From Marinifilum_A sediminis (GTDB lineage Bacteria > Bacteroidota > Bacteroidia > Bacteroidales > Marinifilaceae), in the NCBI GenBank assembly GCA_947496465.1, contig CANMCX010000010.1, positions 1 to 64,000 on the forward strand: 64,000 bases of DNA. Direction: 5' to 3'. Below the pieces are notes generated by a model. The model saw nothing but the letters and a program-made list of their open reading frames with translations. It was not told the DNA's origin and did not search any database. Shown here in pieces: positions 51,483-60,881 of the stretch (the stretch's first letter is position 1; each line of letters begins with the position of its first letter). A program made the translations under genes and the position numbers.

Positions 51483-52649
51483 TTATTCTTGAATAAAATC
51501 TGGTTTTGTTAATTCCAATCTGTTTTTAACCGGATTGGCATAAATTTCAAAAAAGATCTGATTTAACCTTTCTTTATCACCTCTATCTTCAACAGTGGCA
51601 ATCTTTTTTTCCATATGTTTTAGGAAGAGTTCCTTTTCTTCCATAGTATATTTGTCTAAAAATTCTTTGCTTTTGTTTACAATATCGTAAGCAATATAAT
51701 TATCGGGCCAAAGTTTATAATTTTTATGAATTCTATAGTCAATTAAATCGGCTAAAGCCTTGTATTTATCTCGACTTTCATCCATTTCTTCAATAATGTT
51801 AAGCATGCTGTCAATTGGTTTTCCAATTCGGAAATGAACACGACCTTTTTCGTTAATCATTCCTCTAATCATGCTTCTTAAATCATCCTTTGCCGTTTTC
51901 TGATAACCATCTTCAGTTTCTTTTAAATGAACTTCCAGGGTTTTCATAGCATCGCAAGGCTCATACTCGTACGATATAGCAACGGGAACAATTCTCAAAT
52001 TTTTAAAGTGGTTGGCAAAATCTTTTCCTCCACCCATTTGCAACATCTTTAGCAAACTTTGTTGAGTTCTGTCATCACCATCCTTTGTTCTTCCTTCGCG
52101 TTGAGCAATCCAAATCGACGATTTTTTTTCATTCAATGCAAAGTTAATATAGGAAGAGAGTTGCTTAGAACTTGCTAGCATTTGACGAACGGTAACGCTT
52201 CTGTTTACAACGAAACTTTTGTTCAGTTTTACCAAATCAGCAATCCAAGGTTGAATCAATAAATTACTTCCAATTGCAATTTCTGTGGTTTCAAATCCAT
52301 TATCATGCAGCATTACATTAAGTAATGCAGAGTCTAAAATAATATCACGATGGTCAGATATAAAAAGATAGCTTTGTTTAGGATCAAGATTCTCTAGACC
52401 TTCTATAGTAATTCCCTTGGTAGTATTAGCAATAATATGCTTTGCCAGGCGAACAATAAAGTTACTTTGAAATTCTTTAATGCTATTTACTTTGCTTAAA
52501 GCAACTTCAATCATTTCCCTAGTAAAATCAGGAAATAATTGTTGCGCAAAGCGAATAAATGAGTCTTCTTTTAACAAGCGACCAATAACTTCAACTACTT
52601 CAGAATCGTTGTATGGTCGTATGTCATTAAAATCTGATTCGGTGATCAT
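51483..52649 (-). CDS. PlsC-like glycerophosphate/lipid acyltransferase
   Basis: A 388-residue protein with an acyltransferase core (about 90-270): SDHRDIILDSALLN in the place of the catalytic NHx4D motif, FVVNRS, and IAQREGRTKDGDD for the phosphate-binding PEG motif. The N-terminal 85 residues are helical and specific to this group. No membrane helix is obvious. It probably acylates a lipid precursor at the inner membrane; the substrate (lysophosphatidate, or an amino-acid lipid) cannot be told. A -7-like TATTTTTG lies at 52680-52687 on the minus strand. The 296-bp gap upstream holds nothing else that I can name. Confidence 0.85.
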   Translation of the reverse strand: MITESDFNDIRPYNDSEVVEVIGRLLKEDSFIRFAQQLFPDFTREMIEVALSKVNSIKEFQSNFIVRLAKHIIANTTKGITIEGLENLDPKQSYLFISDHRDIILDSALLNVMLHDNGFETTEIAIGSNLLIQPWIADLVKLNKSFVVNRSVTVRQMLASSKQLSSYINFALNEKKSSIWIAQREGRTKDGDDRTQQSLLKMLQMGGGKDFANHFKNLRIVPVAISYEYEPCDAMKTLEVHLKETEDGYQKTAKDDLRSMIRGMINEKGRVHFRIGKPIDSMLNIIEEMDESRDKYKALADLIDYRIHKNYKLWPDNYIAYDIVNKSKEFLDKYTMEEKELFLKHMEKKIATVEDRGDKERLNQIFFEIYANPVKNRLELTKPDFIQE

Positions 52650-52945
52650 TATTTGGTTGAATTAGTTTTTAAGGAGTGGCAAAAATAAGCAAATTATATG
52701 GAAAGTCTAAGAAAATGGCTTTACTTTTTGATTTTGACTTAGGCTAATCTGTCTGAAATTCAAATATTTGGATTTGTCGTTGCTTTCTTTAGAGGTGTGA
52801 TACTTATTGCGATAGGAGTTACTTGCAATCAATTTAACTGACAAATCGACACGTAAATAAACAAATATCTAGGTTGGCAAAGATTTTGAGAATCTCATTG
52901 CAATGCTGTTGAAAAGGCTTGAATATTAATTAAAAGTTAGAAAAG

Positions 52946-53623
52946 ATGAGTATTTGGATCATATTTATAGGTTTTACTGCATTAAGTTGGTTGGTAAGTA
53001 GTCAATTAAAATCAAGATTTAAAAAATATTCCCAGATTCCAACCTCGGGTGGGGAAACAGGAAAGGATGTAGCTGAAAGGATGTTGAGAGATAACGGAAT
53101 TACCGGAGTTAGAATTGGATCAGTTGGTGGGCAACTTTCGGATCATTACAATCCTTCGGAAAAAACCATTAATTTAAGTCAGGAAGTATATCATGGAAGA
53201 AATGTTGCCGCAGCTGCTGTGGCTGCTCACGAAACAGGTCATGCAATTCAGCATGCTCAAGCATATTCGTGGTTGCAAATGAGATCGGCATTGGTTCCTG
53301 TGGTAAGTTTTAGTTCTAAATGGGTTCAGTGGATATTGCTAGCTGGAATTGTAATGGTGAATTCTTTTCCACAGTTGTTGTTAGCAGGCATTGTAATGTT
53401 TGCAGCAACTACTCTTTTTAGTATTGTTACATTACCGGTTGAAATAGATGCTAGTAACAGAGCATTGAAATGGTTAAAGACAACAGGAATTACTACTTAC
53501 GAAACTCAGAAAAATGCAGATGATGCATTAAGATGGGCAGCCTACACATATATAGTAGCTGCATTATCATCTTTAGCTACATTACTTTATTATGTGATGA
53601 TGTATATGGGTAGACGTGACTAA
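52946..53623 (+). CDS. Zinc metallopeptidase, YugP family
   Basis: A 225-residue membrane-bound peptidase: an N-terminal helix (about 3-20), zinc site H95-E-T-G-H99 in VAAHETGHAIQHAQ, and two or three further membrane helices (about 125-165 and 195-215). The family is often called neutral zinc metallopeptidase of the membrane; its substrates are unknown. Monocistronic. Confidence 0.93.
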   Translation: MSIWIIFIGFTALSWLVSSQLKSRFKKYSQIPTSGGETGKDVAERMLRDNGITGVRIGSVGGQLSDHYNPSEKTINLSQEVYHGRNVAAAAVAAHETGHAIQHAQAYSWLQMRSALVPVVSFSSKWVQWILLAGIVMVNSFPQLLLAGIVMFAATTLFSIVTLPVEIDASNRALKWLKTTGITTYETQKNADDALRWAAYTYIVAALSSLATLLYYVMMYMGRRD

Positions 53624-53645
53624 TAAACTAAGAAACATTTGCAAT

Positions 53646-53680
53646 GAGCTTCTCTATAAGGGAAGCTTATTTTATTTTTA
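53646..53680 (+). terminator. Weak terminator after the YugP gene
   Basis: AGCTTC / GAAGCT stem with a loop of 9 nt and a following interrupted T tract (TATTTTATTTTT). It runs into the end of the convergent glycosyltransferase gene. Confidence 0.55.
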
Positions 53681-54392
53681 GCATACCGTATTTAAGAATA
53701 CAATAAATGGCTCGAACTCCATCTTTCCAACTAATTTTTTTACCATCATCATATGTTCGTCCGTAATATGAGATGCCGACTTCGTATAATTTAAGGTTTT
53801 TAAATTTTGATATTTTCGCTGTTATTTCAGGTTCGAAACCAAATCTGTTTTCTCTGAGAGGTATTTTTTTTATAATATCAGATCGAAACAATTTGTAACA
53901 GGTTTCCATATCTGTTAGGTTGAAATCTGTGAACAAGTTTGATAGTATGGTTAAGAATTTATTTCCTATCGAATGCCAAAAGAATAAAATTCTATGCGGA
54001 TTTCCACCCATAAATCTTGAGCCATAAACTACATCAGCATCGGCTTTAAAAACCGGTTTAAGCAAATCATTGTATTCTTCTGGATCATACTCTAGATCTG
54101 CATCTTGGATTATTAAATATTCTCCGGTAGCTAGTTCAATTCCTTTTCTTATTGCTGCTCCCTTACCTTTATTAACATCTTGTTGATAAAGTGTAATTTC
54201 TATTTCGGGATGATTTTTTGCAAAAGTATTGACTACTTGAATGGTATTATCAGTTGATTTGTCATCAATAAAAATGACTTCTTTTGTAATGGAATTGATT
54301 AATGAAACGGCATTTATTCTGCTTAGAATTTGATAAACTTGATCGGCTTCATTATAGGCTGGAATAAGTATGCTTAATTTTTTTAGAGTCAT
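53667..54392 (-). CDS. Family 2 glycosyltransferase (dolichyl-phosphate-mannose synthase-like)
   Basis: A 241-residue GT-A enzyme: SILIPAYNEADQVYQIL, nucleotide-sugar aspartates in FIDDKSTDNT and IQDADLEYDP, and acceptor region YGSRFMGGNPH. No C-terminal membrane helices, so a soluble or peripheral polyprenyl-phosphate sugar transferase. It follows the GT39-like gene by 3 bp; it would make the polyprenyl-phosphate sugar donor used by that neighbour. Confidence 0.94.
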   Translation of the reverse strand: MTLKKLSILIPAYNEADQVYQILSRINAVSLINSITKEVIFIDDKSTDNTIQVVNTFAKNHPEIEITLYQQDVNKGKGAAIRKGIELATGEYLIIQDADLEYDPEEYNDLLKPVFKADADVVYGSRFMGGNPHRILFFWHSIGNKFLTILSNLFTDFNLTDMETCYKLFRSDIIKKIPLRENRFGFEPEITAKISKFKNLKLYEVGISYYGRTYDDGKKISWKDGVRAIYCILKYGMLKIK

Positions 54393-54395
54393 ATT

Positions 54396-56132
54396 TTATT
54401 TGATTTCCTGAATTAAAGAATCATCTCTCCATATTCCTTGGATACTATCTCCGTTCAATAAAAAGTAGATTCCTTTACCGTTTCGTTTGTTATTTTGCCA
54501 TTCACCAGAGAAACTTTCTCCATTGTCATAAACAAAGGTACCATTTCCATTTTTCATGTCATTTTTCCATTCACCAGTATATCCCATTTCATTTTTAAAT
54601 TCAAATAGATAGGTGTCGGGTTTTGTTTGGTGATTTATTGTGATGAATTTTTCTTGATGACGTTGAATGGCAGGATACAAATATCTGGGTGTTGATAGAA
54701 ATCCCAATTGGTCTAAAACAACATGACTCACTTTTTTAGTGTTTAGATTTTTAATTAATTCCTCTTTGTCCAATGTATTTTTATATCGCACTGTCTTTCG
54801 GTTCGAAAAAAGATAAAATAACTGATCTTTTCGACAGCATATTACTGCATCTTCAGGTGTATTGGTTTTTGCCCATTTTGCAATGAATAAATAGTTGTTG
54901 TAATTCATTGGATAGGGCAAGTCAGCCATTATTTTAGTAATTCTTAGTTGTGGATATATAATGAATCCAATGATAAGAAAAAATATATAGGGCGAAAAAC
55001 TTGTTATTCTTTTATTGCTCCATTTCTGATTTTCAAGAATTTTGATCATTGCTATTCCTGTAAAAAGAATTAGAAATGGTATAAGAGGCAATAGAAATCT
55101 TACTCCATACCATACTTCTGGCCAAAGCAATAGTATACCAAAATTACCTAGTAAATAACCAATCATTAAAACTTTGTGTCTTTTGATTTTCATTATTCCA
55201 AAAATCATTATTGAAATCAATGCCAAACCAATGATCCAATCCGTGGCATGTATTTTACTTTGGTAATCAATTATATTTCTTGGAAATGTGCCGTTAGGAA
55301 TTTCGTGAACAATGTATCGTTTTATATTGAGGAAAAATCTTTCAAACCAATCGGTGATATCCATTCTTCCCATTTCGGGACGATAAGGATTTTTTTGGAA
55401 TAGTTGATTTAAATAAGAGTTACCACCCAATAAAAATCCTCTTATTTGCCACGGTAAGATTAGAATAAGGAAACCAGAAATACTGGCAAAAGTAAGTTTG
55501 TAATTTTTCTCTAATAGTAATGCCAAAACAACTCCAGAAACTAATGCAATTCCTGCTGTTCTGATATAAAATGAACTTACTAAAAGAACAATGAAAAGGT
55601 AAAAGTTTTTGTTTTTGTAGGCAGTTTTTTGTTTGTCAAGTTTTATAAATACCAATAAGCTTAGCGATGAAAATAATAGAAAAGGAATCTCGCTCATTAT
55701 TAAAGTGGAAAACCGAAGTAAATATGGGTTTAGCAATGTTAATACAGTAATCACAAAGGAGAGATTTCGATTACCTGAAAGTATTTTAAATAAGGAAAAT
55801 AGTGTTAGCAGACTTAAAAAGAAAAGAACACCATTTACAATTTTTATGGTGTTAATATCAGATCCAATTGTGAGAAAAACGGTACTTATAATAGCAGGAT
55901 ATCCTGGAGGTAGATGATTTGCAGCTTGATATTCAGGGCGATGTATGTTGGTATATCCTTGTCCTGTTGCCAAAGATTTTGCTAAAATGTAATATCCGGC
56001 ATTGTCTCCATTGGTATCAATTTTACTATCGAATATTGTGCTGTAGACAAATGCAAAAGCAATTGCAAGTATTAGAATATGGAGTATATCACTTTTTAGA
56101 GTGATCTTTGATAATAGTTTTTTGATTGTCAT
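54396..56132 (-). CDS. GT39/ArnT-like membrane glycosyltransferase fused to MORN repeats
   Basis: A 578-residue protein. Residues 1-400 have about ten to twelve membrane helices; the first periplasmic loop (about 30-75) has DTNGDNAGYYILAKSLATGQ and PEYQAANHLPPGYP, matching the acidic catalytic loop of GT-C mannosyl/aminoarabinosyl transferases. A periplasmic domain (about 400-515) follows, and residues 517-575 contain two complete MORN repeats plus a partial third (YTGEWKNDMKNGNG, FSGEWQNNKRNGKG, IQGIWRDDSL). MORN repeats are unusual on GT-C enzymes. It is co-transcribed with the GT2 gene, probably for lipid A, glycoprotein or cell-surface glycan modification. Confidence 0.9.
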   Translation of the reverse strand: MTIKKLLSKITLKSDILHILILAIAFAFVYSTIFDSKIDTNGDNAGYYILAKSLATGQGYTNIHRPEYQAANHLPPGYPAIISTVFLTIGSDINTIKIVNGVLFFLSLLTLFSLFKILSGNRNLSFVITVLTLLNPYLLRFSTLIMSEIPFLLFSSLSLLVFIKLDKQKTAYKNKNFYLFIVLLVSSFYIRTAGIALVSGVVLALLLEKNYKLTFASISGFLILILPWQIRGFLLGGNSYLNQLFQKNPYRPEMGRMDITDWFERFFLNIKRYIVHEIPNGTFPRNIIDYQSKIHATDWIIGLALISIMIFGIMKIKRHKVLMIGYLLGNFGILLLWPEVWYGVRFLLPLIPFLILFTGIAMIKILENQKWSNKRITSFSPYIFFLIIGFIIYPQLRITKIMADLPYPMNYNNYLFIAKWAKTNTPEDAVICCRKDQLFYLFSNRKTVRYKNTLDKEELIKNLNTKKVSHVVLDQLGFLSTPRYLYPAIQRHQEKFITINHQTKPDTYLFEFKNEMGYTGEWKNDMKNGNGTFVYDNGESFSGEWQNNKRNGKGIYFLLNGDSIQGIWRDDSLIQEIK

Positions 56133-56274
56133 GTGTAAGAACTCTTTGGTGCAAATTTAATCTTATCGGTCAATTAATGTCAAGTCAGCTTGAATTTTTT
56201 AAGATTAGAGGAAAAAGAGTAGTGAGCTAATTTATCTTTTCCTATTTTTAATGATTCAAAATAAAAAGAGTAAT

Positions 56275-56709
56275 ATGAGTAGATTTATAAAATACGGATT
56301 TGTTATCACGTTTATCTGGGTAGGATTTATACTTGCCATTAGTTTTATGGAAGCATGGATTAAATTTCGTGCTGAATCATTAGACGTTCCGACAGGATTG
56401 GATGTAGGAATGCATGTGTTTGGAGCGCTAAATTTTGTTGAGCGTATTTTTACAACAATTATGCTTGTGTATGTATTTATTCATTACACAGACAGAGTTG
56501 TTGTGGTAAGTGCTTTAACCATTTTTACTTTTATTGTAGCGCAATCGGGTTATTTATTGCCCGAATTGAATGAACATGCACAATTGATCATGCAAGGAAT
56601 GCAACCTGAAAAAAGTTCAGTTCATATAATGTATGTTGTGATAGAGTTTGTTAAACTAATCTGTTTATTCGTACTAGGATTAAGGCAAGTTAAGATTTAT
56701 AATGCTTAG
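56275..56709 (+). CDS. Unknown four-helix membrane protein
   Basis: A 144-residue protein from ATG 56275 (MSRFIKYGFVITFIWVGF); the earlier in-frame ATG at 56251 would add eight charged residues. Four membrane helices (about 7-25, 43-65, 72-90, 115-135). A few charged residues lie inside the helices. Own terminator downstream; no recognised family. Confidence 0.78.
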   Translation: MSRFIKYGFVITFIWVGFILAISFMEAWIKFRAESLDVPTGLDVGMHVFGALNFVERIFTTIMLVYVFIHYTDRVVVVSALTIFTFIVAQSGYLLPELNEHAQLIMQGMQPEKSSVHIMYVVIEFVKLICLFVLGLRQVKIYNA

Positions 56710-56730
56710 AGAAATATATATATGAAGTAA

Positions 56731-56773
56731 AAACACCATAGCTGAAACATTGTTTCAAGCTGTGGTGTTTTTT
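56731..56773. terminator. Bidirectional terminator
   Basis: Long imperfect stem AAACACCATAGCTGAAA / TTTCAAGCTGTGGTGTTT followed by T6. It lies between the convergent genes 56275 and 56793. Confidence 0.9.
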
Positions 56774-56792
56774 ATTTACGGATTTAAATATT

Positions 56793-58400
56793 TTATCTTT
56801 TTAGAGAATTCTTCTTGGGAGATTTATCAGTTAATTTTTCATCTGTTTCTTCCTTTGTGTAATATCCTTCGCGGGAAAGGAGGTGATTAAGGTTTGCTAT
56901 TCCATATATTACTACTGCGGTTACTATTGATGAGTGTTCTTGATATTCAGCAATACTCATATTGTAAAGATCTCTTTCGGTATGCCAAATTTCTCGATAG
57001 CTAAAATCATATCCAAAATGATCTGTTTTACCAAATTCCATTGTAGGTACACCTGCTACAGCAAATGGTCCGCTATCAGTACCCCATGCTTTTTTAGGTT
57101 GTTTTATTGATTTGCGTTTTTTAAGTGTAAATGGGATATCAGGATTAATTGTTTCAAGTGGTTTGCATATTTTCTGCATGTCGCTCCACATTGCTTCTGT
57201 TACACTTAGGCTTGTTGTTGCCGTAGGACCACTGTCGCGATTGAACATGTTGGCTATTTTGCCAAGTTTATCTTCATTCCTTTTTATCCAACTTTTTGAG
57301 CCAAGTAAGCCAAATTCTTCTCCAGCCCAAAGACAAACAAGAATAGTTCGCTTCGGTTTTCCTCCAGCTTTCATTATCAAACGGGCAGCTTCCATTGCAG
57401 GGCTAACTCCCGAACCATTATCAACACCACCTGTTGCAATATCGAATGCATCCAAGTGTCCGCCCATTATTACATACTCATCAGGATATTTGCTTCCACG
57501 TATTACTCCAATTACATTGTGATATTTAACTGGTCCCATTCTAAAGTGGTTGCGAATATCAAATTCAAGCTCAAATCGTTGTCTCTCTTTTGTCATTTGA
57601 GCTATGATTTTGAATTGATGTTCATTAAGTTTAATGTCAGGAACTTCTGATAAAGTTTCGAATGTCATTTGCATTAGATTTTTACGATCGTACATTGCGA
57701 CAATAGGAAGTTTAGCAGATTGAATAATGCCTAAAATGCCTGCATCTACCATTTGTTTGTAGAATAATGCAGGTTTTTCATTTAGTGGAATAAGTTCTTC
57801 TTGTTTACCATGTCTATTTTTCCAGTTAATTCTCCTAATGCTGTCATTTTTCTTCTCAATTGCTGCATTTTCGATTCGAATTTTTGCTCTTTTTTCTTCG
57901 GCATCTTCAGAATAATCAATAGGCCATCCTTTGTTTTCACCACCAATAAGAACCCAGGCACCTTTTAATTTACCTTTCATGCGGTCAAACTGACGTTGAG
58001 TTTTCGGTTCTAAAACAACATGTCCCTTTTGGACTCCTTTTGTTCCAGATGTATAGGACGGGGTTGCAAAATGAAGATGCATGTTATTGCCACCTAGCAT
58101 TCTTCCAAACCAAGGTCCGCGGTTAAATCCTACAGGAATACTTCCTGCTTCATCCATAATAACTTCCATACCCCATTCTGTAAATTTACTTGCGACCCAT
58201 TCTGCGGAGTTGTCATATGCGTTTGAACCAATTAACCTGCCACCGAAGCGATTACTAAGAATGTCAAGATGGTGCATGCTTCGATTATCAGTTTTCCCAA
58301 GTTCAATTATTTTCTTAACAATAGGATCGGTTTGCCCCAAAGAATTACGAATTGAAAGTGATTGGATGGCAATAAAAGCCAGTAATAAGATTCGATACAT
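56793..58400 (-). CDS. Secreted M28-family zinc metallopeptidase
   Basis: A 535-residue protein with signal peptide (about 1-22). An inserted PA-like domain (about 120-250) precedes the M28 catalytic core: zinc ligands in MGGHLDAFD, GGVDNGSG and WAGEEFGLLGS, then the aspartate in FNRDSGPTATTS and the histidine in GKTDHFGYD. Likely an extracytoplasmic aminopeptidase or carboxypeptidase that would supply amino acids for fermentation. The lysine-rich tail TDKSPKKNSLKR is unusual. It lies just upstream of, but divergent from, the lysine operon. Confidence 0.94.
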   Translation of the reverse strand: MYRILLLAFIAIQSLSIRNSLGQTDPIVKKIIELGKTDNRSMHHLDILSNRFGGRLIGSNAYDNSAEWVASKFTEWGMEVIMDEAGSIPVGFNRGPWFGRMLGGNNMHLHFATPSYTSGTKGVQKGHVVLEPKTQRQFDRMKGKLKGAWVLIGGENKGWPIDYSEDAEEKRAKIRIENAAIEKKNDSIRRINWKNRHGKQEELIPLNEKPALFYKQMVDAGILGIIQSAKLPIVAMYDRKNLMQMTFETLSEVPDIKLNEHQFKIIAQMTKERQRFELEFDIRNHFRMGPVKYHNVIGVIRGSKYPDEYVIMGGHLDAFDIATGGVDNGSGVSPAMEAARLIMKAGGKPKRTILVCLWAGEEFGLLGSKSWIKRNEDKLGKIANMFNRDSGPTATTSLSVTEAMWSDMQKICKPLETINPDIPFTLKKRKSIKQPKKAWGTDSGPFAVAGVPTMEFGKTDHFGYDFSYREIWHTERDLYNMSIAEYQEHSSIVTAVVIYGIANLNHLLSREGYYTKEETDEKLTDKSPKKNSLKR

Positions 58401-58983
58401 AAGCGTGTTGTTAGGTTGTTTATTGTGTGTTAAGGTTGATTTAATGAGCTTTAAAAATAATGAAATTAGGAGAGCTTATGTGTTCTTAAAATATGTTGAA
58501 TAACAATTTGATAATGCTTCAAATACCTTTTGAAAAAATGAGTTTATTAATTGAAATATTAAGCACGTTCATTTTTTTTTTTTTTTAATCAGGGGAGAAG
58601 TGTGGAATCTATTCAAGTAAACTATGTTTGTGTAGTTCTGTTCTATAACATGTGTATAGAATGATTCTGTATTGTATGTTTTGCAGCAGGTTCATATTTC
58701 GTGTGAATTGCATAGAAAGTATAAAAACCAATCCAAATGTTTAAAAATTCACACGTGATTATGGGTTTTTAACTCAATATTGATCGTTTTTACGACTATT
58801 TAGAATTATTTTAAGCAAGTTGAAATCTAGTGATGTCATGTTTAGATTCAGTCTTAATAGACATATTTGCAATCGTTTTCATCAATCGATTATTCAGTTA
58901 TCTTTGTTTTTGAAAATAAAGTATAAAGCTTCTAATTTTATCTAAATCAGAGGTGTTGGAGTAAAACAGTAAAAATTTTTTCA
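58401..58983. promoter_or_regulatory. Long regulatory region before the lysine-fermentation operon
   Basis: No gene in 583 bp. It contains a T15 homopolymer (58572-58586), a 7-bp dyad TTCTATA / TATAGAA with a 7-bp centre (58641-58661), and a perfect 10-bp inverted repeat CGTGTGAATT (58700-58709) / AATTCACACG (58746-58755). A promoter follows: TTTT (58876-58879), 19-bp spacer, TATCTTTG (58899-58906), with an mRNA leader of about 70 nt. The dyads are candidate operators of a regulator of lysine catabolism. Confidence 0.55.
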
Positions 58984-59631
58984 ATGGACAAGATAATCTC
59001 AATAGAAGAGGCAGTAGCAAAAGTTAAAGATGGAATGACCATCATGATCGGAGGATTTCTTTCGGTTGGAACTGCAAATAATATTGTTGATCGGGTGGTT
59101 GAATCCGGTGTTAAAAATTTAACTATCATTTGTAACGACACTGCTTTTGCAGATAAAGGTCTTGGTAAGCTGATCGCGAATAAGCAAGTGGATAAGGTGA
59201 TTACATCTCATATCGGAACTAATTCTGCTACTATAGAGCAAATGAATAATGGTGAAATTCAAGTGGAATTTAGCCCACAAGGAACCTTGGCTGAACGAGT
59301 ACGTTCGGGTGGATATGGCTTGGGTGGAGTATTAACTCCAACAGGTTTGGGAACAATGGTTGCCGAAGGAAAAGAAATTATTACTGTTGATGGTAAAGAA
59401 TTTTTGTTGGAGAAGCCATTGCGAGCTGACGTAGCTTTAATTGGAGCTAGTAAAAGTGATGCTATGGGGAACCTTATTTATAAAGGAACAACTCAAAATT
59501 TTAATCCTTTGATGGCAGCAGCTGCAGATCTTGTAATTGTTGAAACCCAGGAAATGGTTGAGGCTGGAGTTCTTCGTCCTGAAGAAATAAAAACTCCTTC
59601 GATTTTCGTAGATTTTATTGTAAACAACTAA
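58984..59631 (+). CDS. atoD: CoA-transferase subunit A (butyryl-CoA:acetoacetate type)
   Basis: A 215-residue alpha subunit of a class I CoA-transferase: GMTIMIGGFLSVGTANNIVD, FSPQGTLAERVRSGGYGLGG and NPLMAAAADLVIVETQ. In lysine fermentation a butyryl-CoA:acetoacetate CoA-transferase recycles CoA. The catalytic-glutamate subunit B is not in the window and is expected downstream. First gene of the operon; 14 bp to kal. Confidence 0.93.
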   Translation: MDKIISIEEAVAKVKDGMTIMIGGFLSVGTANNIVDRVVESGVKNLTIICNDTAFADKGLGKLIANKQVDKVITSHIGTNSATIEQMNNGEIQVEFSPQGTLAERVRSGGYGLGGVLTPTGLGTMVAEGKEIITVDGKEFLLEKPLRADVALIGASKSDAMGNLIYKGTTQNFNPLMAAAADLVIVETQEMVEAGVLRPEEIKTPSIFVDFIVNN

Positions 59632-59645
59632 ACTAATATAGACAA

Positions 59646-60029
59646 ATGGAAAAGGCAATGATTAGAATGCGTATGAGTTCTCATGACGCTCATTATGGTG
59701 GAAATCTTGTTGATGGTGCTAAAATGCTTCAGTTATTTGGTGATGTAGCAACTGAGTTGTTGATCCGTCGCGATGGTGATGAAGGCTTATTCGCCGGATA
59801 CGAAAATGTTGAATTCTTGGCTCCGGTATTTGCAGGTGATTACATCGAAGCAGTTGGGGAAATTGTAAAAGAAGGAAACTCAAGCCGAAAAATGACTTTC
59901 GAAGCTCGTAAAGTGATTATTCCTAGAACTGATATTTCAGAGTCAGCTGCTGATTTTCTTGAAGAACCAGTTGTTGTTTGTAGAGCAACAGGAACATGTG
60001 TTACACCTAAAGCTAGTCAACGTAAATAA
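59646..60029 (+). CDS. kal: 3-aminobutyryl-CoA ammonia-lyase
   Basis: Removes ammonia from L-3-aminobutyryl-CoA to give crotonyl-CoA. A 127-residue hot-dog-fold protein with the family's RMSSHDAHYGGNLVDGAKML and FLAPVFAGDYIEAVGEI segments. Identity is strengthened by position between the CoA-transferase and kce genes, the standard lysine-fermentation order. Confidence 0.93.
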   Translation: MEKAMIRMRMSSHDAHYGGNLVDGAKMLQLFGDVATELLIRRDGDEGLFAGYENVEFLAPVFAGDYIEAVGEIVKEGNSSRKMTFEARKVIIPRTDISESAADFLEEPVVVCRATGTCVTPKASQRK

Positions 60030-60037
60030 ATAGAAGC

Positions 60038-60862
60038 ATGGAAAAATTGATCATCACAGCTGCTATTAGCGGCGCCGAAGTTACCAAAGAGCATAACCCA
60101 AATGTTCCTTATACTATTGAAGAATGTGTTCGTGAAGCTGGTTTAGCTTACGAAGCTGGTGCAAGTATTATTCACCTTCATGTTCGTGAAGATGATGGAA
60201 CACCAACTCAAGATAAAGATCGTTTTAAGGCAGTAATGGATGCAATCCATGCTAAATATCCTGATGTAATTATTCAACCATCAACTGGTGGTGCTGTTGG
60301 AATGACCAATGATGAAAGATTACAGCCAACAGAGTTGAATCCTGAAATGGCAACTTTAGATTGCGGAACCTTGAATTTTGGTGGAGATGAGATTTTCGAA
60401 AATACCGAAAATACCATCAAATACTTTGGTGAAAAGATGATCGAAAGAGATATCAAACCTGAATTAGAAGTGTTTGATAAATCTATGATTGACATGGCTC
60501 TTCGTTTGCACAAAAAAGGATTCATTAAATCTCCTATGCATTTTGATTTTGTAATGGGAGTGAATGGAGGAATTTCTGGTACTCTTCGTGATTTTGTATT
60601 CTTAAGAGAGAGTATTCCTGCTGATGCAACTTATACTGTTGCAGGTATTGGTCGTTTCGAATTCCCATTGGCAACAGCTGCTATTATCGATGGTGGTCAC
60701 GTTCGTGTAGGATTCGAAGATAATACTATGATCGCAAGAGGTGTTGTAGCAGAATCAAATGGTCAGTTGGTAGAGAAAGTAGTTCGTTTGGCTAAAGAAT
60801 TGGGTCGCGAGATTGCTAATCCTGCTGAGGCAAGAGAAATTTTAGGATTAAAACAAAAATAA
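60038..60862 (+). CDS. kce: 3-keto-5-aminohexanoate cleavage enzyme
   Basis: Condenses and cleaves 3-keto-5-aminohexanoate with acetyl-CoA to acetoacetate and 3-aminobutyryl-CoA. 274 residues, DUF849/BKACE TIM-barrel. Zinc ligands H46 and H48 in IIHLHVRED and the glutamate in VGFEDN; PSTGGAVGMTNDER and ATLDCGTLNFG line the site. Complete; 8 bp after kal. Confidence 0.96.
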   Translation: MEKLIITAAISGAEVTKEHNPNVPYTIEECVREAGLAYEAGASIIHLHVREDDGTPTQDKDRFKAVMDAIHAKYPDVIIQPSTGGAVGMTNDERLQPTELNPEMATLDCGTLNFGGDEIFENTENTIKYFGEKMIERDIKPELEVFDKSMIDMALRLHKKGFIKSPMHFDFVMGVNGGISGTLRDFVFLRESIPADATYTVAGIGRFEFPLATAAIIDGGHVRVGFEDNTMIARGVVAESNGQLVEKVVRLAKELGREIANPAEAREILGLKQK

Positions 60863-60881
60863 GATCAGATAAGGAAAAGAG

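Noticed and set aside
58572..58586. T15 homopolymer as a phase-variation switch
   Set aside because: It lies about 400 bp before the next start codon, outside the promoter spacer; sequencing uncertainty is also likely at such a run.
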